Shown here one piece after another: positions 30,025 through 40,889 of a stretch of DNA of 64,000 nucleotides; position 1 is the first letter of the stretch, and each line of letters starts with the position of its first letter. A program made the position numbers and the translations under genes. The DNA comes from Sorex araneus (Eukaryota > Chordata > Mammalia > Eulipotyphla > Soricidae): contig NC_073306.1 of the NCBI RefSeq assembly GCF_027595985.1, positions 81,134,599 through 81,198,598 on the forward strand, written 5' to 3'. The notes under the pieces were generated by a model. The model did no database searches. It saw only the letters and a program-made list of their open reading frames with translations, and was not told the DNA's origin.

Positions 30025-30613
30025 CTGTTTTGTGATAATACAAGAAATCAGAAACAATTTTTGGAACAAAATATTTCAAAAGAGTATAAAAGCGTATCTT
30101 TAAATTGGGTAAATTTTATAAATTTTTAAGTTATCTTTAAAAAATGATTCAAAGGAATAAATTCATATTTGTTACTGAATATCGTAAGTATTCTAAAATA
30201 ACACAATGGCAACTATTTACAATAAAAGCAACTTATAAACGTGACTCTGGAGAGACCAACTCACTGAATGGGCCTTCTACTGAAAAAAATTACTCTCAAA
30301 TTATTCCAAGGTAATTTTTCTAGTCTGAGGGAAGATGATTTCTAACTATAAAAATCCAGTGCTTTAGTAAGCCTACAATGGAAATCTGCTCTTGTTTGAA
30401 AACAGAAGGATCTTGGAGAAAAAGGAGGGAAAAAAAAGTTCTTCACTCATTCTTAAGAGAGGAGGACAGTTCTGAATCTCTTCTGCTTACTTGGCTCAGG
30501 AGTGTGTGTTGGGAGTCCCAAGAACAAGGTGCTATAGTCTGAGGAGCTGGTTCTAGGACTGTGTTGGGACAAGTTTCTAGGATCACAGATTAGGAAGCGG
30601 GAGAAGCTGTTTT
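30025..30613. other. Repeat-free intron upstream of the 96-bp exon
   Basis: No transposon is recognised in the 590 bases before the acceptor (gene sense). Confidence 0.4.
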
Positions 30614-30800
30614 GTTTTTTTGGGTTTTTTTTTTTTATTTTTAGGTCATACCCGGCGATGCACAGGGGTTACTCCTGGCTCTTCACTCAGGAATCACCCC
30701 TGGCGGTGCTCAGGGAACCATATGGGATGCTGGGATTCGAAGCCGGGTCGGCCACGTGCAAGGCAAACGCCCCACCCGCTGTGCTATCGCTCCAGCCCCA
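30614..30800 (-). mobile_element. Young SOR SINE with 12-bp TSD
   Basis: T-run, TAGGTCATACCCGGCGATGC, GGGATTCGAAGCCGGG and GCTATCGCTCCAGCCCC are present. The duplication AGAAGCTGTTTT is at 30602-30613 and 30801-30812. Confidence 0.95.
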
Positions 30801-31034
30801 AGAAGCTGTTTTCTTATGCTGTCTGAAAACATAGGTGAATTCTGAATATGAAGGGGCTTATTAAAGAGTGAAAACCAAATTGTTTTCTCGTTCTTTCCAG
30901 AATGTTTGGAAGGGCCTGGACTGAGGCTGCTAGAGCACATGGTAATTGCTATACTTCCTGGCCTTTCCTAGATATCTTTCCAAAAGGGAATAACTCACAC
31001 TGTGTGTGTATGTGTGTTCATCTGTCTTTTTTTC

Positions 31035-31150
31035 CAGGGGAGGGAGGTTCCCAAGTAGTGCTCAGGAAGTCACAGTAACCCCTCTTGGTGACTCTTAAGA
31101 CAGCCAGGTCTGTGATTACGTGTAGGGTTGAGGATATCTGGCCTGCAGTG
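31035..31150 (-). mobile_element. Old SINE fragment
   Basis: AAGTAGTGCTCAGGAAGTCA and TAGGGTTGAGGATATCTGGC recall the old reverse-oriented SINE group. Weak. Confidence 0.35.
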
Positions 31151-31527
31151 CCTGAGGATTACCAATTTCACTTCTGAGACTATCAATTATCTAATGTTTA
31201 AGAATTTTCTTTTTGCAAATATTTTTATGACTTTCTATTTTCAAGCAACTTACACATGTTATTTCTGATAAGCAGGTGGGAAAATGTCAACTACACTAAT
31301 AAATTTACCAGGAACTTGCATTTTCTTGAGGTTTTCTTTTGGTTTAGCTGATAACAACTGATTGCAGTTAACTGGTTTCCTAAACAAAACTAATTAGATA
31401 AGTAACAAAGTAAATAAAATCCTACACACCAACAGTTTTGGTATTTTGCATTTTCACTGACTAAATCTTAAAATACAATCCTTTTGGTTATACAATGAAA
31501 TTTAAAAAGCTTTGTGTTAAAAGGAAT
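31151..31527. other. Intron stretch, nothing seen
   Basis: AT-rich and non-repetitive. Confidence 0.4.
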
Positions 31528-31790
31528 CACTATCACTATCATCCTGTTGATCATTGATTTGCTTGAGCAGGCCCAGTAATGTTTCCATTCATCCTAAGTC
31601 CTGAGATCTTAGCAGCCTCTCTTTACTCGTCCTTCCCAATAGTGCTGCATTAGAGGCTCTTTCAGGGTCAAGAGGATGAGAACCATCATTGTTACTGTAT
31701 TTGGCATATGAATATGCCATGGGGAGCTTGCCAGGCTCTCCCACACAGGCAGGAAACTCTTGGTAGCTTGCCAAGTTCTCCGAGAGGGAG
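31528..31790 (-). mobile_element. Family B SINE, long-body variant lacking the tRNA head
   Basis: In reverse it has CACTATCATCCTGTTGATCA, GCCAGGCTCTCCCACACAGG and CCAAGTTCTCCGAGAGGGAG. Unlike other B copies here it carries about 100 extra bases in the middle (31588-31692: TCCTAAGTCCTGAGATCTTA to GATGAGAACCATCATTGTTA). It stops before the tRNA-like head, and its 3' end is (AGTGAT)-like, not poly(A). Confidence 0.75.
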
Positions 31791-32333
31791 AACCAGGATA
31801 TAAGATGTTGCTTCTGGGAGATTGAAATGTAAGGTAATATTTCCAAAGGTTTACATGCGTATTTCTCTTGTGCCTCAGAATAATTGTTCTGTCAATTATT
31901 ACTCTGATATCCATGATTACTTGATTCATATTAAAAGATTAAGCTATCTAGGAATTCGTATATTATTATCAATAACTCTAGTCAATGATATGCATGTTTA
32001 AATGATTGAGATAAAATAACAATACTAATTTATTCTAAAATGTACTAAAACTAGAGTAGATGAGTATCTGATAAAACAGATATGTCAAAATATTAATTTT
32101 TAAATGGAAGTGGTGGGTTTATGTTATCCATTTGTAAATTTCTTTCAGTATCTATATACTAGGAAATATTCACAGTGAAATACTGAAAGGAAGTAAGAAT
32201 GAAAACCAATTCATTTCTGTTCTCCCAATAGGATGCTAAAAAGTATTTGATTCATGCTGTATTTCATTTACAGGTGTAAAAGTAAGTAAGTACCTTTCAA
32301 AGATTACTTAGAATTTTGTTAATAGTTTTGTTA
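31791..32333. other. Intron stretch, nothing seen
   Basis: No repeat or exon is recognised. Confidence 0.4.
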
Positions 32334-32488
32334 TTTTGGGCAACACCTTACAGTACTTGACTATTTACTTTGGATCAATCCTGGTGGGCGTGAGGGACCA
32401 TATGGGGTGCCAGGATTGAACCAGATTGGTCACATGCAAAGCAAGTGCCTTATCAGCTATACTACCTCTGTATTATCTTTCTGGAACC
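32334..32488 (-). mobile_element. SOR-related SINE, diverged
   Basis: GTGAGGGACCATATGGGGTG, CAGGATTGAACCAGATTGG and TTATCTTTCTGGAACC are in reverse orientation. Confidence 0.7.
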
Positions 32489-32577
32489 AATGTGAATCTT
32501 AAAATCTACCATTTATTCCAGGAATGAAAACTGTTTTCATCGTAATTTACTGAAAATGCAAAATATAAAAATAGAAC

Positions 32578-32880
32578 TGGGGCTGGAGTAATAGTAATGT
32601 GTAGGGCATCGGCCAATCCCAGCATCCCATATGGTCCTTCAAGCACCGCCAGGAGTAATTCTTTTTTTTTTTTTTTTTTTTTGCTTTTTTTGGGTCACAC
32701 CTGGCAACGCTCAGGGGACCATATGGGATGCTGGGAATTGAACCCAGGTCGGCCACGTGCAAGGCAAACACCCTACCACTGTGCTATCGCTCCAGCCCCC
32801 AAGAGTAATTCTTGAATGCAGAGCTAGGAGTAATCCCTGAGCATTGCCGGGTGTGATCCAAAACAAAAACAAACACAAAA
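32578..32880 (+). mobile_element. SOR SINE split by an oppositely oriented SOR SINE
   Basis: The outer plus copy starts GGGGCTGGAGTAATAGTAAT and has lost its B box by an internal deletion. It reaches GCCAGGAGTAATTCTT, resumes at 32802 with AGAGTAATTCTTGAATGCAG, and ends GTGTGATCCAAAACAAAAAC. The interruption is the SINE at 32664-32801. Confidence 0.9.
32664..32801 (-). mobile_element. Inner SOR SINE with internal deletion, 12-bp TSD
   Basis: The duplication (G/A)GAGTAATTCTT at 32652-32663 and 32802-32813 comes from the outer SINE. The inner copy lacks about 50 bases: it jumps from the first GCTCAGGGG block directly to ACCATATGGG, the sequence after the second GCTCAGGGG. This fits deletion between two short direct repeats. 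Confidence 0.9.
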
Positions 32881-32927
32881 CCCCCCACAAAACCCCATAA
32901 ACACCCAAAAAACAAAAATCATCTTCA

Positions 32928-33105
32928 GGAGACAATAGGGATAATACAGTGGGTAGGGCACTTGTTCTCTATGGGGCTGTCCTGGGTTTGACCCCCAGCA
33001 TCCCATATGGTCACTGAGCAATGCTAAAAGTAATTCCTGAGTGCAGAGCCAGGAGTAAATCCTGAGCATTGTTGAGTGCGGCTGAAAACCCCAAAATAAA
33101 ATAAA
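32928..33105 (+). mobile_element. SOR SINE
   Basis: AGACAATAGGGATAATACAG, GGGTTTGACCCCCAGC and GTGCGGCTGAAAACCCC plus A-rich tail are present. Confidence 0.8.
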
Positions 33106-33876
33106 CATTGAACTTCATTAAGGAAGAATTTTAGAGCAAGTGGAACTGCAGTTCATTACTATTATAATTTGCAGTAAATGTGTGGATCTTGTATGGGAAT
33201 TCATTCTCTTTTTCCTATAGCAGTGGGACGGTTGGAATGAACTCCCCTGGACCTCCCAAAGTCCTTAATTCCTTGACAGATATGACAGGAAAATCATATC
33301 TGTATTGCACAGTAATTGGTTCAGGGTTTGTTCAAATACTGTGAATTTAAGAATCGTTGCTAGAAATGATGGAATACAGTTTCTTATTCCACGTATTGTG
33401 ATAACCTCAGCTGTTAACCTTTCTAAATAGTGAAATCTTCCTAAGGATAAAAACAGTAAGGGCAGAGAATCAGCAGGGCAGCAACATCAAAAACTTAGTT
33501 GAATTTAACAAGATGGAGGTCAGGTCAATCTTTTCCTGAAGCATATTCTACCACTGGACTTTCCAGGTACATGAATCAATAAATCCTCTTTATTATTTAT
33601 GCCACATTGTTTAAATCAAATAATTGCAGTATCAGATTTTCTGTAACCTGCAATAAAAACATTCCGCTTTTTCTTTTTTTCTGACAGTTTTGGAGACAAA
33701 CTTCAGGGTTTCACACATATACAAAGCATGAGCTCTGCCACAAACCCACACTTAAACATGGCCAAGTAAATGGATAGTAAAAACAACTTATTTACATGAA
33801 ACATAAAAACAACAATTCCCAAAGATGATTATAGAGAAAAATCACCTAGGCAGTTTTGTGAACATTAAGAAACAAT
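33106..33876. other. Intron stretch, nothing firm
   Basis: A doubtful SINE remnant at 33675-33760 is the only repeat-like feature. Confidence 0.35.
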
Positions 33877-33990
33877 AAATTGGACCCAGGTGAGAGCTCC
33901 CCAAGCTAGAGTGCAGGCTTTGCATGCTGGAGCACCAAGATCGATTCCTCGCACTGCATGGCCCCCTACTGTGGCTTCCCCGCAAAAGAA
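33877..33990 (+). mobile_element. Old SINE, short
   Basis: GACCCAGGTGAGAGCTCCCC, AGATCGATTCCTCGCACTGC and CCCCGCAAAAGAAAGAG are present. Confidence 0.55.
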
Positions 33991-34090
33991 AGAGAACAAT
34001 AATAAGATAACTTGCTTCTGACAAATTTATTTCTAAATATCTGGGCATAGGGCTTGAAAAACAGTCTACTTTAAAAGCTACACAAGTGGT

Positions 34091-34267
34091 GATTTTTTTT
34101 TTTTTGGCTTTTTGGATCACAACCGGTGATGCTCAGGGGTACTCCTGGCTCTGCACTCAGGAATTACTCCTAGTGGTGCTTGGGGGACCATATGGGATGC
34201 TGGGGATCAAACCCAGTGGTCCGCGTGCAAGGCAAATGCCCTACCCGCTGTGCTATTGCTCCAGCCC
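34091..34267 (-). mobile_element. Young SOR SINE with 10-bp TSD
   Basis: T-run, GGATCACAACCGGTGATGC, GGGGATCAAACCCAG and GCTATTGCTCCAGCCCC are present. The duplication CACAAGTGGT is at 34081-34090 and 34268-34277. Confidence 0.9.
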
Positions 34268-34277
34268 CACAAGTGGT

Positions 34278-35327
34278 TATTCTGATGCAGTTAGTCTGTA
34301 GCAAATCATTAATTTGAGCCACCTTTGGATACTGACTTTTTATGAACACAAGTTCAAACTCCTATTCATGTCAATTATAAATTCACTGCATCCTATCCCA
34401 TAAGCATCTTAAAAATATGTTATAAATTTGCATTTATAAAATATATTCAGTATAAGTTTATATATACAAAAGATAATTTTTTTCAACTACCACCACAATG
34501 GTAAATGTGGTGACTGACAAGGACTCATAAATTTATTTACAAATAGTCACTACATTTCCAGAGAAAATATACTTAAAAACAAAAATGGAGGAAAAGTGCC
34601 AAGAGTTCTTAAATTAATTTCTTTCAATTCTGCTATCAGTTTTCACTTCACATTACTTCTATGTGATGTTCGGCTGGGCAGTTCCCTGTCTCCACAGGTT
34701 GGTTCAACTTTAAATTCAAATTCCTTTATTGGTTAACCTAGCTCTCAAACAGAAAATGCTATTTTAGAATTCGGTAATGTATAATGAGGAACTAAATAAA
34801 ATGTTTAGAATCTGAGAAGTTCCATACACATGACCTCTATGACTGAAAACTAAAGAATTTAACAACAACAACAAAACCCAAAGATTTAGGGACCAGCAAA
34901 ACAGTTCTTCAAATAAACGAGGGAATTATGCAGTCCAATGTTTTCATCCATTCATCAGGTTATGCGCTAGTGGGAGGTCCCTTAATATAACAAAAATGTG
35001 TGCAGGGGAGCAATGACTGTGGTGTGCAATGATCTTAGGCACATACTCCCCTGTTTTCTGCCCACAGCCACCAGGAACTGTAATCAGAGAAAGGATGAGG
35101 TAGGAATGGAAAGTTCGTGAGATGTGGCACAAATTCTGTTTCAGTTTACTGAAAAAAAAAATCAACATATGCCATGGCTAGCGAGGAAAAGAGAGGTATA
35201 AGAGTATTCGTACAACAGGTATATAATCAAAGTATGACTTTAGAGCAGAATTTTGAGTCACAGATATAATCATGTCCGTCTGTTGTACTCTAACACTTTA
35301 ACATAATATCTAAAAAGCTGACATTGT
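34278..35327. other. Repeat-poor intron stretch
   Basis: About 1 kb has no recognised transposon. No exon signal. Confidence 0.4.
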
Positions 35328-35550
35328 CCAGGAGACAGCTCAAGTGGCAGAGCACATGCTGAACACACATACTAGGCCTTGAGTTTGATTCCCGGCGCCA
35401 GAAGGCCCCCCTAGCACTGCAGAGTGTGGCACTGGTGACCCTCAAGCACTTCTGGGCCCAAGCACTAACCATCAGGCTGAGAATCACCGGAAATGGCTCA
35501 GATTCACCCCCTGACAAGCATTACTGGGGCAGCCCCTACACAAATAAAAA
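35328..35550 (+). mobile_element. Old SINE, long form
   Basis: CCAGGAGACAGCTCAAGTGG, TGAGTTTGATTCCCGGC and CATTACTGGGGCAGCCCC are present. The body is longer than SOR and resembles the copy at 60520. Confidence 0.6.
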
Positions 35551-35805
35551 GTTAAACAATGAAATGTGCAGGCCAAACCAGCAGAAAAAAGCTGAGTCTT
35601 TTACCCTCTATCTTTGGGCAGCATGTTTCTGGCCTGCTCAAATTAAGCAGAAGAGAGATGAATGCAATACGCTACTTTGTACAAGTGTTTTGGGAGAAAA
35701 AAGCGGGGTTTTGTAGTGCACAACAAAAACATATTATGGAGTGAGAGCAGAAACTTAAGGGGTTAGGGCTAGTCTAACTCACATATTTGGTCAACCTCAA
35801 CTTTT

Positions 35806-35979
35806 TTTTTTCTTTTTTGGATCACACCCGGTGATGCTCAGGGGTTACTCCTGGCTCTGCACTCAGGAATTACTCCTGGCGATGCTAGGGGAACCATTTG
35901 GGGTGCTGGGGAATCAAACCTGGGTTGGCCGTGTGCAAGGCAAACGCCCTACCTACTGTGCTATTGCTCCAGCCCCAAG
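35806..35979 (-). mobile_element. Young SOR SINE with 10-bp TSD
   Basis: TCTTTTTTGGATCACACCCG, GGAATCAAACCTGGG and GCTATTGCTCCAGCCCC are present. The duplication CTCAACTTTT is at 35796-35805 and 35980-35989. Confidence 0.9.
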
Positions 35980-35989
35980 CTCAACTTTT

Positions 35990-36614
35990 GAGGGAAACTA
36001 AAATGGAGATCCCTGAGTGTCTATTCATATTTTCCCCCCTACCAACTATGTTTTTAATGTGGTTATAACTTACCCATCTTGCCACAGGAAGGTTACGACT
36101 TTAGACAGAAAGATAGCAGATTTTAAAAGCTGTGTTTTGAGCCATAGACTTCTCAATTCTCTATACAACTGGATAAGATGTTCTTGCTTTTGTAATATTT
36201 ATAGAATATAGGCCATCAACACCAAGTTAACACATTAAAAAAAGGCAGTAGAAAGCACTCCAGAGATAAGGAGGCAAATACGAAAGCATCCAGTCTTGCA
36301 AAATTGCCATCTTGCAAAATTTTTCTGTAGCTGTTTTTTCTGTTTTCAAAATTTTCAAACCTACAGGACAGCTGAAACAGTAGTCAAGATGCTTCTTTAC
36401 CTTTTAACTCTTTTTTGCCAATTACTATTCTGCCACATTTGCTTTCCTTCTTTCTCCTTGTGTATCTTCTGAACCATTTTACATTTGAATGTAAACTTGG
36501 AGATATGCCATTTCATTACTATATATTTTAACATGTATCTAAGAATAAGGAACTGTCCCACATAATCAAATGCTCTAACAATGAAACTGACAGTAATTTA
36601 TAGTGTCACCAAAT
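35990..36614. other. Intron stretch, nothing seen
   Basis: No repeat or exon is recognised. Confidence 0.4.
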
Positions 36615-36710
36615 ACGCAGCCCCTATTCAGGAGTGATCCTTGAGCACAGAGCCAGGAGTAATCCCGGAGCACCGCTGGGTGTGGCCCAAATACAGAAAC
36701 AAAAATAAAA
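36615..36710 (+). mobile_element. SOR SINE, 3' half only
   Basis: CAGGAGTGATCCTTGAGCAC and GCTGGGTGTGGCCCAAATAC plus A-tail are present. The tRNA-like head is missing, consistent with 5' truncation. Confidence 0.8.
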
Positions 36711-36972
36711 ATAGCTCTGTGTGGAGGTAACACCAAAATTGTGAAGCTGGATAGCAAATTCTACACATGCAGAGATGCTCTGCTAATCCCTGGGATTCTA
36801 TGACTCCATACCAATAATAAATCAAACAAGTGAAATTTTTAAAAAAAAATTTAAATGTCAAGAGACAAAAACAGATGTCTGAGTTCATTTGTTTCATGAA
36901 TGAAATTTATGTAGCACTTATGTACTTTCTTGATATAAGATAGAATACATTTACTTATATCTACTATCTTTT

Positions 36973-37600
36973 TTTAAAATTTTATTTTATTATATTGAAT
37001 CACCATGAAAAAAATACAAAGCTTTCAGGCTTAAGTCTCATTCATATAATGACTGAACCCCCATCCCTTCATCAGTGCACATGTTTCACAATCAAGAACC
37101 CCAATATACCCCCCTCCCATCCAGCCTCCACCTAAGTAGCTAATGATCTTCATTTTATTCTCCCTATACTTTGAATACATTCAATATTTCAATAGAGAGC
37201 TCACTATTATTGTTTGGAAATTTCCCCCAACAATCAGGCCTGCTGAAAAGGCATCATTTAATAATTTCTTTTCATTGCTGAGAATGAAGATTCTATGAGC
37301 TCGCGCGGCTGCTGTTGCGGCTGCGCAGTTTTGGATTTCTGATATTTTAGTTCAGTTCACAGTCTAGATGCATTTCTGTTAGAAGCCGCTCTGGGTGCCA
37401 AAATGGTTCAAGACCTCTTGGATCATAGTCTTTAGGAGCAGAAGGTATGTTTCAAGAGCAGCAGCTCCGGATCTTATCTGGGCCGAGGGCGTGCGGGTAA
37501 CACCCCCTTCCCATGATCGCCTATGAGCCACAATATTGCTTCTAACCCAAAATGGGTTAGAAGACCTCTTGGATCATAATTTTTAGGAGCAGAGGGTCTG
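36973..37600 (-). mobile_element. Composite retroposon copy 2, with monomer-like 5' repeat
   Basis: It is the same family as 20349-21058, in reverse: L1-like 3' end (TTGAATCACCATGAAAAAAA, CAGTGCACATGTTTCACAAT, C-rich tract) and the shared 5' part. The GGATCATAGTCTTTAGGAGC to AAGGTATGT block at about 37420-37452 recurs as GGATCATAATTTTTAGGAGC to AGGGTCTGT at about 37572-37605. This gives a tandem unit of about 153 bp. About 27 extra GC-rich bases (CGCGCGGCTGCTGTTGCGGC) sit near 37303-37329 relative to copy 1. Probable duplication CTACTATCTTTT / TTACTATCTTTT flanks it. Confidence 0.75.
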
Positions 37601-37649
37601 TATATTACTATCTTTTCCTTTCTACTTGCAAATTTTTATTAGCTATGTT

Positions 37650-37823
37650 TATTTATTTTTGCTTTTTGGGTCACATTCGGTGATGCCCAGGGATTACTCC
37701 TGGCTCTGCACTCAGGAATTACTCCTGGCGGTGCTCAGGGGACCATAGGGGGTGCTGGAAATCGAACCTGGGTCAGCTGCATGCAAGGCAAACGTCCTAC
37801 CCGCTTTGCTATCGCTCCAGCCC
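37650..37823 (-). mobile_element. SOR SINE with 10-bp TSD
   Basis: GCTTTTTGGGTCACATTCGG, GGAAATCGAACCTGGG and GCTATCGCTCCAGCCC are present. The duplication TAGCTATGTT is at 37640-37649 and 37824-37833. Confidence 0.9.
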
Positions 37824-37959
37824 TAGCTATGTTATTTTTACAGTATAAACTAAGAATATTCTATTCCATATAAATTATTTCCATATTTCTTTAGTATGAG
37901 TACTGGATTTAAATTAGCTATTGTATTATCCACTTTTTCAAATACAACACAAATTTCTT

Positions 37960-38113
37960 GGCTTTTTACTTTTTGGTTTTGGGGCCATACCTGGGAATGC
38001 CCAGAGGTTACTGCTGGCAGTGCTCTGGGGACCATATGGTATGCTGGGGACTAAACCTGGGATGGTCACATGGAAGACAAAAGCCTGGTCCACTGTATTA
38101 TCTCTATGGCCAC
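37960..38113 (-). mobile_element. SOR-related SINE, diverged
   Basis: GGGGCCATACCTGGGAATGC, GGGGACTAAACCTGGG and TTATCTCTATGGCCAC are in reverse orientation. Confidence 0.75.
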
Positions 38114-38414
38114 ATAACTCTCTTAGTTTTTATTTTAACTTGATTTAAGCCAGATTTTACTACCGAGTTTTTTCAAGAATAATATGTCAGCAGTTACTTC
38201 ATAATGGAAAATGCCATCCTATTTCTTCAAAATATTTTATACATACCTTGCTTGGATTGTAATTTATTACCCAAACTCAGAATCTTCTAGACTGGCTCTA
38301 AGAGAACTTTCTGTAGTGGTGGAGATGTTTTCTAACTGCTTATCGAATGTAGGTACAGTAGTAACCATATGACATGAAGCAATTGAGATAACGTCACTAA
38401 GGAACTAAGAGATT

Positions 38415-38590
38415 AATTTTATTTGGGGGAGGGGGTCTCCCAAATGGCACTTAGGTGAACTGGAGGCCATTCCCAGTGATACCCAACCAACCAGATCAGA
38501 TGATTTAATACCCTGGGCAAAGGAATGCCAGTGTTGGGAGTGGGGGTCCAGAGACTGCATGACATGCATTTTATCCAGTCATTTCAGCTA
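38415..38590 (-). mobile_element. Possible old SINE, long form
   Basis: CCAAATGGCACTTAGGTGAA and GGAGTGGGGGTCCAGAGACT are only loosely similar to the old group. Confidence 0.3.
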
Positions 38591-38604
38591 CCTCTCTGTA
38601 TCCT

Positions 38605-38770
38605 TGATTTAAAAAAAAAAATTCTTATTTTACAAGATCGTTCACAATATTTAATTACAGTTAATATTCAAACACCAATCTCACTACCATTACACCTTCC
38701 CACCACCAATCTGGGATGTTTTCATCCCAAGCCTCAATCCCTGTCCCAAAACACAACTGAAATAATGTAT
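38605..38770 (-). mobile_element. Possible old L1 3'-end remnant
   Basis: TTACACCTTCCCACCACCAA and ATCCCAAGCCTCAATCCCTG recall the C-rich complement of an L1 3' UTR. It is strongly diverged. Confidence 0.4.
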
Positions 38771-38929
38771 TTCGTATTGTCTGTTATGGAAAACCGCTGA
38801 AAATACTACAAAAAAGTATCCACAGAGGAGACAGTGTGAAGATTGTTCTATTTTGGCAGGGGCCATTAATATATTCTTTAGAATATCACTGACAAGTTGT
38901 TAAAGGTTGAGTGCTGTGAGTTTTTGTAT

Positions 38930-38985
38930 ATATAACTGAAACCATGTATATATGTATATGTGTATACATATATATATATATTTCC
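38930..38985. repeat. TA/TG-rich simple repeat
   Basis: Runs of TATATA, TGTATATG and ATATATATAT lie 5' of the L1 insertion. Confidence 0.8.
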
Positions 38986-39035
38986 TTGTATGATTTGTTG
39001 CTTACTATTTGAACCCCATCAAGTGTGGTGTGGTA

Positions 39036-39986
39036 GAGACTGGCCCATATCCAAAAGAACAAAAGCAACCAATGTTGGCATGGATGTGGGGAGAAAGGGA
39101 CTACACTTCATAGCTGGTGGGAATGCTAACTAGTTTACCCCTTTTGGAAAACAGTATGGGTGATACTAAAAAAATTAAAAACTGAGCTCCCTTTTGACCC
39201 AGCAATACCACTTCTGGGAATATATCCCAGAGAGGCAAAAAAGTATAGTAGAAATGACATTTCCATTTGTATGTTCATTGCTGCACTGTCTACCATAGCC
39301 AAAATCTGAAAAAAACCTGAGTGCCCAAGAACAGATGATTAATTAAAGAAACTTTGGTACATCTACATAATGGAATATTATGCAGCTGTTAGAAAAGATG
39401 AAGCCATGAAATTTACATATAAGTGGATCAACATGGAAAGTATCTTGTTAAGCAAAATGAGAAAGAGAGGAACAGACATAGAAAGATTGCACTCATCTGT
39501 GGAATATAAAGCAACAGAATAGGAGACTAACATCCAAGAACAATAGAAATAAGGACCAGGAGGTTTGCCCCGTGGCTTGGAAGCCAGTCTCACATGCTGG
39601 GGGAAAAGACAGCTCAGATAGAGAAAGGGACACCAAGTAAAGGATGTTTGGAGGACCCGCTCAGGTAGGGAGATTCATGCCGAATGGAGACTATAGATTG
39701 AACACAATGGCCACTCAGTGTCTCTACTGCAAACTACAACACCCAAAAGGAGAGAGAGAACAAAAGGGAATGCCCTGCCACAGAGGCGGGGTAAGAGGGG
39801 GGTGAGGGAATGGGGTGGAGGTAGTGGGAGGGATACTGAGATCATTGGTGGTGGAGAATGGACACTGGTGGAAGGATGGGTACTAGATCACTGTATGACT
39901 GAAACGTAAACACGAAAGTTTGTAAGTATGCAATTGTGCCTCACGGTGATTCACTATTAAAAAAATAAAAATAAATTTTAAAAAAA
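39036..39986 (+). mobile_element. 5'-truncated LINE-1, older, 9-bp TSD
   Basis: It covers the ORF2 C-terminus from the CCAAAAGAACAAAAGCAACC region, now broken by stops, then the 3' UTR and CACGGTGATTCACTATTAAA. The cysteine-rich and D-P-A-I-P-L blocks are still visible in pieces. The duplication GGTGTGGTA is at 39027-39035 and 39987-39995. It ends nearly where the L1 at 14616 ends but is about 0.5 kb shorter at its 5' side. Confidence 0.9.
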
Positions 39987-39995
39987 GGTGTGGTA

Positions 39996-40366
39996 CTCAT
40001 GGAGAATGGGTAGGGAGTGTCTTATAATGTGCTGAGCTGATGTGGCTGTGTGGTCCAGGAACAGGTTCACTCGCACGTGAAGGCTTGGCCCGAGTATGTG
40101 TGGAAAGGCCTTGAGCTTGGTGGTGGTTGGGTTCTGGAGGTTCTCGGCTGCCGAGACTGGGTTCCTTGGGGTGGGGAGGGCTCTTACCCGTCCCCCTCTG
40201 GGGCGCCCCAAATGAAACACCCTGGTGCAGAGTCCAGTTTTGTACCCTTGATTTTAATTTTAATCCATTTAAATTTAAACTGCCCCCTGTGATTAGCTGC
40301 TGAAATATTGAGAGTGGGGCATAAAAAACACTGTTGGTTTCTGGTACCAATTCAGATGTAAGAAAG
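39996..40366. other. GC-richer intron stretch, nothing firm
   Basis: The part around 40040-40230 is G-rich on the plus strand and unlike the SINEs. Its long minus-strand frame lacks splice or start support and I do not call it a gene. Confidence 0.35.
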
Positions 40367-40375
40367 CTGGAAGAC

Positions 40376-40559
40376 GGGCTGGAGCGATAGCACAGCGGGT
40401 AGGGCGTTTGCTTTGCACGCGGCCGACCCGGGTTCGATTCCCAGCATCCCATATGGTCCCCTGAGCACCGCCAGGGGTGATTCCTGAGTGCAGAGCCAGG
40501 AGTAACCCTTGAGCATTGCTGGGTGTGACCCAAAAAACAACAACAACAACAACAAAAAA
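40376..40559 (+). mobile_element. Young SOR SINE, near-consensus, 9-bp TSD
   Basis: GGGCTGGAGCGATAGCACAG, GGGTTCGATTCCC and GTGTGACCCAAAAAACAAC with a (CAA)n tail are present. The duplication CTGGAAGAC is at 40367-40375 and 40560-40568. A and B boxes are both intact. Confidence 0.95.
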
Positions 40560-40571
40560 CTGGAAGACAAT

Positions 40572-40760
40572 GAGCACTGAGAGTACAGAAGGTAAGGTAC
40601 TTGACAGGCACACAACTGTAGAGCTATGCCCCTGGTTCAAATACTTTGCACTGCATATGGTCCCCTGAGTACCACCAGGGGTAACTCCTGAGCAGAGCAC
40701 CAGAACTAGACCTTGAGCACTATGGAGTGTGGCCTAACCCCTGATCCCTTTCCCCAGCCC
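40572..40760 (+). mobile_element. Old SOR-related SINE
   Basis: ATATGGTCCCCTGAGTACCA and GGAGTGTGGCCTAACCCCTG are present. The head is decayed. Confidence 0.65.
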
Positions 40761-40889
40761 ACCCCACGCCCCCACCCTGCAAGAAATCTAGAGGTCAAGT
40801 CCTACTCCTTCCATACAAACTCCAAGATTTAAATGCTTATGTAGCATTAGGAGTCAAATTTTCTTGGAACATAGTATGTTCTTTTTGAG

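Noticed and set aside
35426..35716. 96-codon frame, at first taken for an exon
   Set aside because: Its first half is an old SINE body (35328-35550) and the rest has no splice support.
37298..37330. Short CG-rich stretch, considered as a CpG island
   Set aside because: It is about 30 bases long and lies inside the composite retroposon. It is far too short and isolated for a promoter island.
39997..40611. 204-codon minus-strand frame
   Set aside because: It runs through the SINE at 40376-40559 and a G-rich stretch that reads as P/R/H-rich low-complexity protein. No start context or homology supports a gene.
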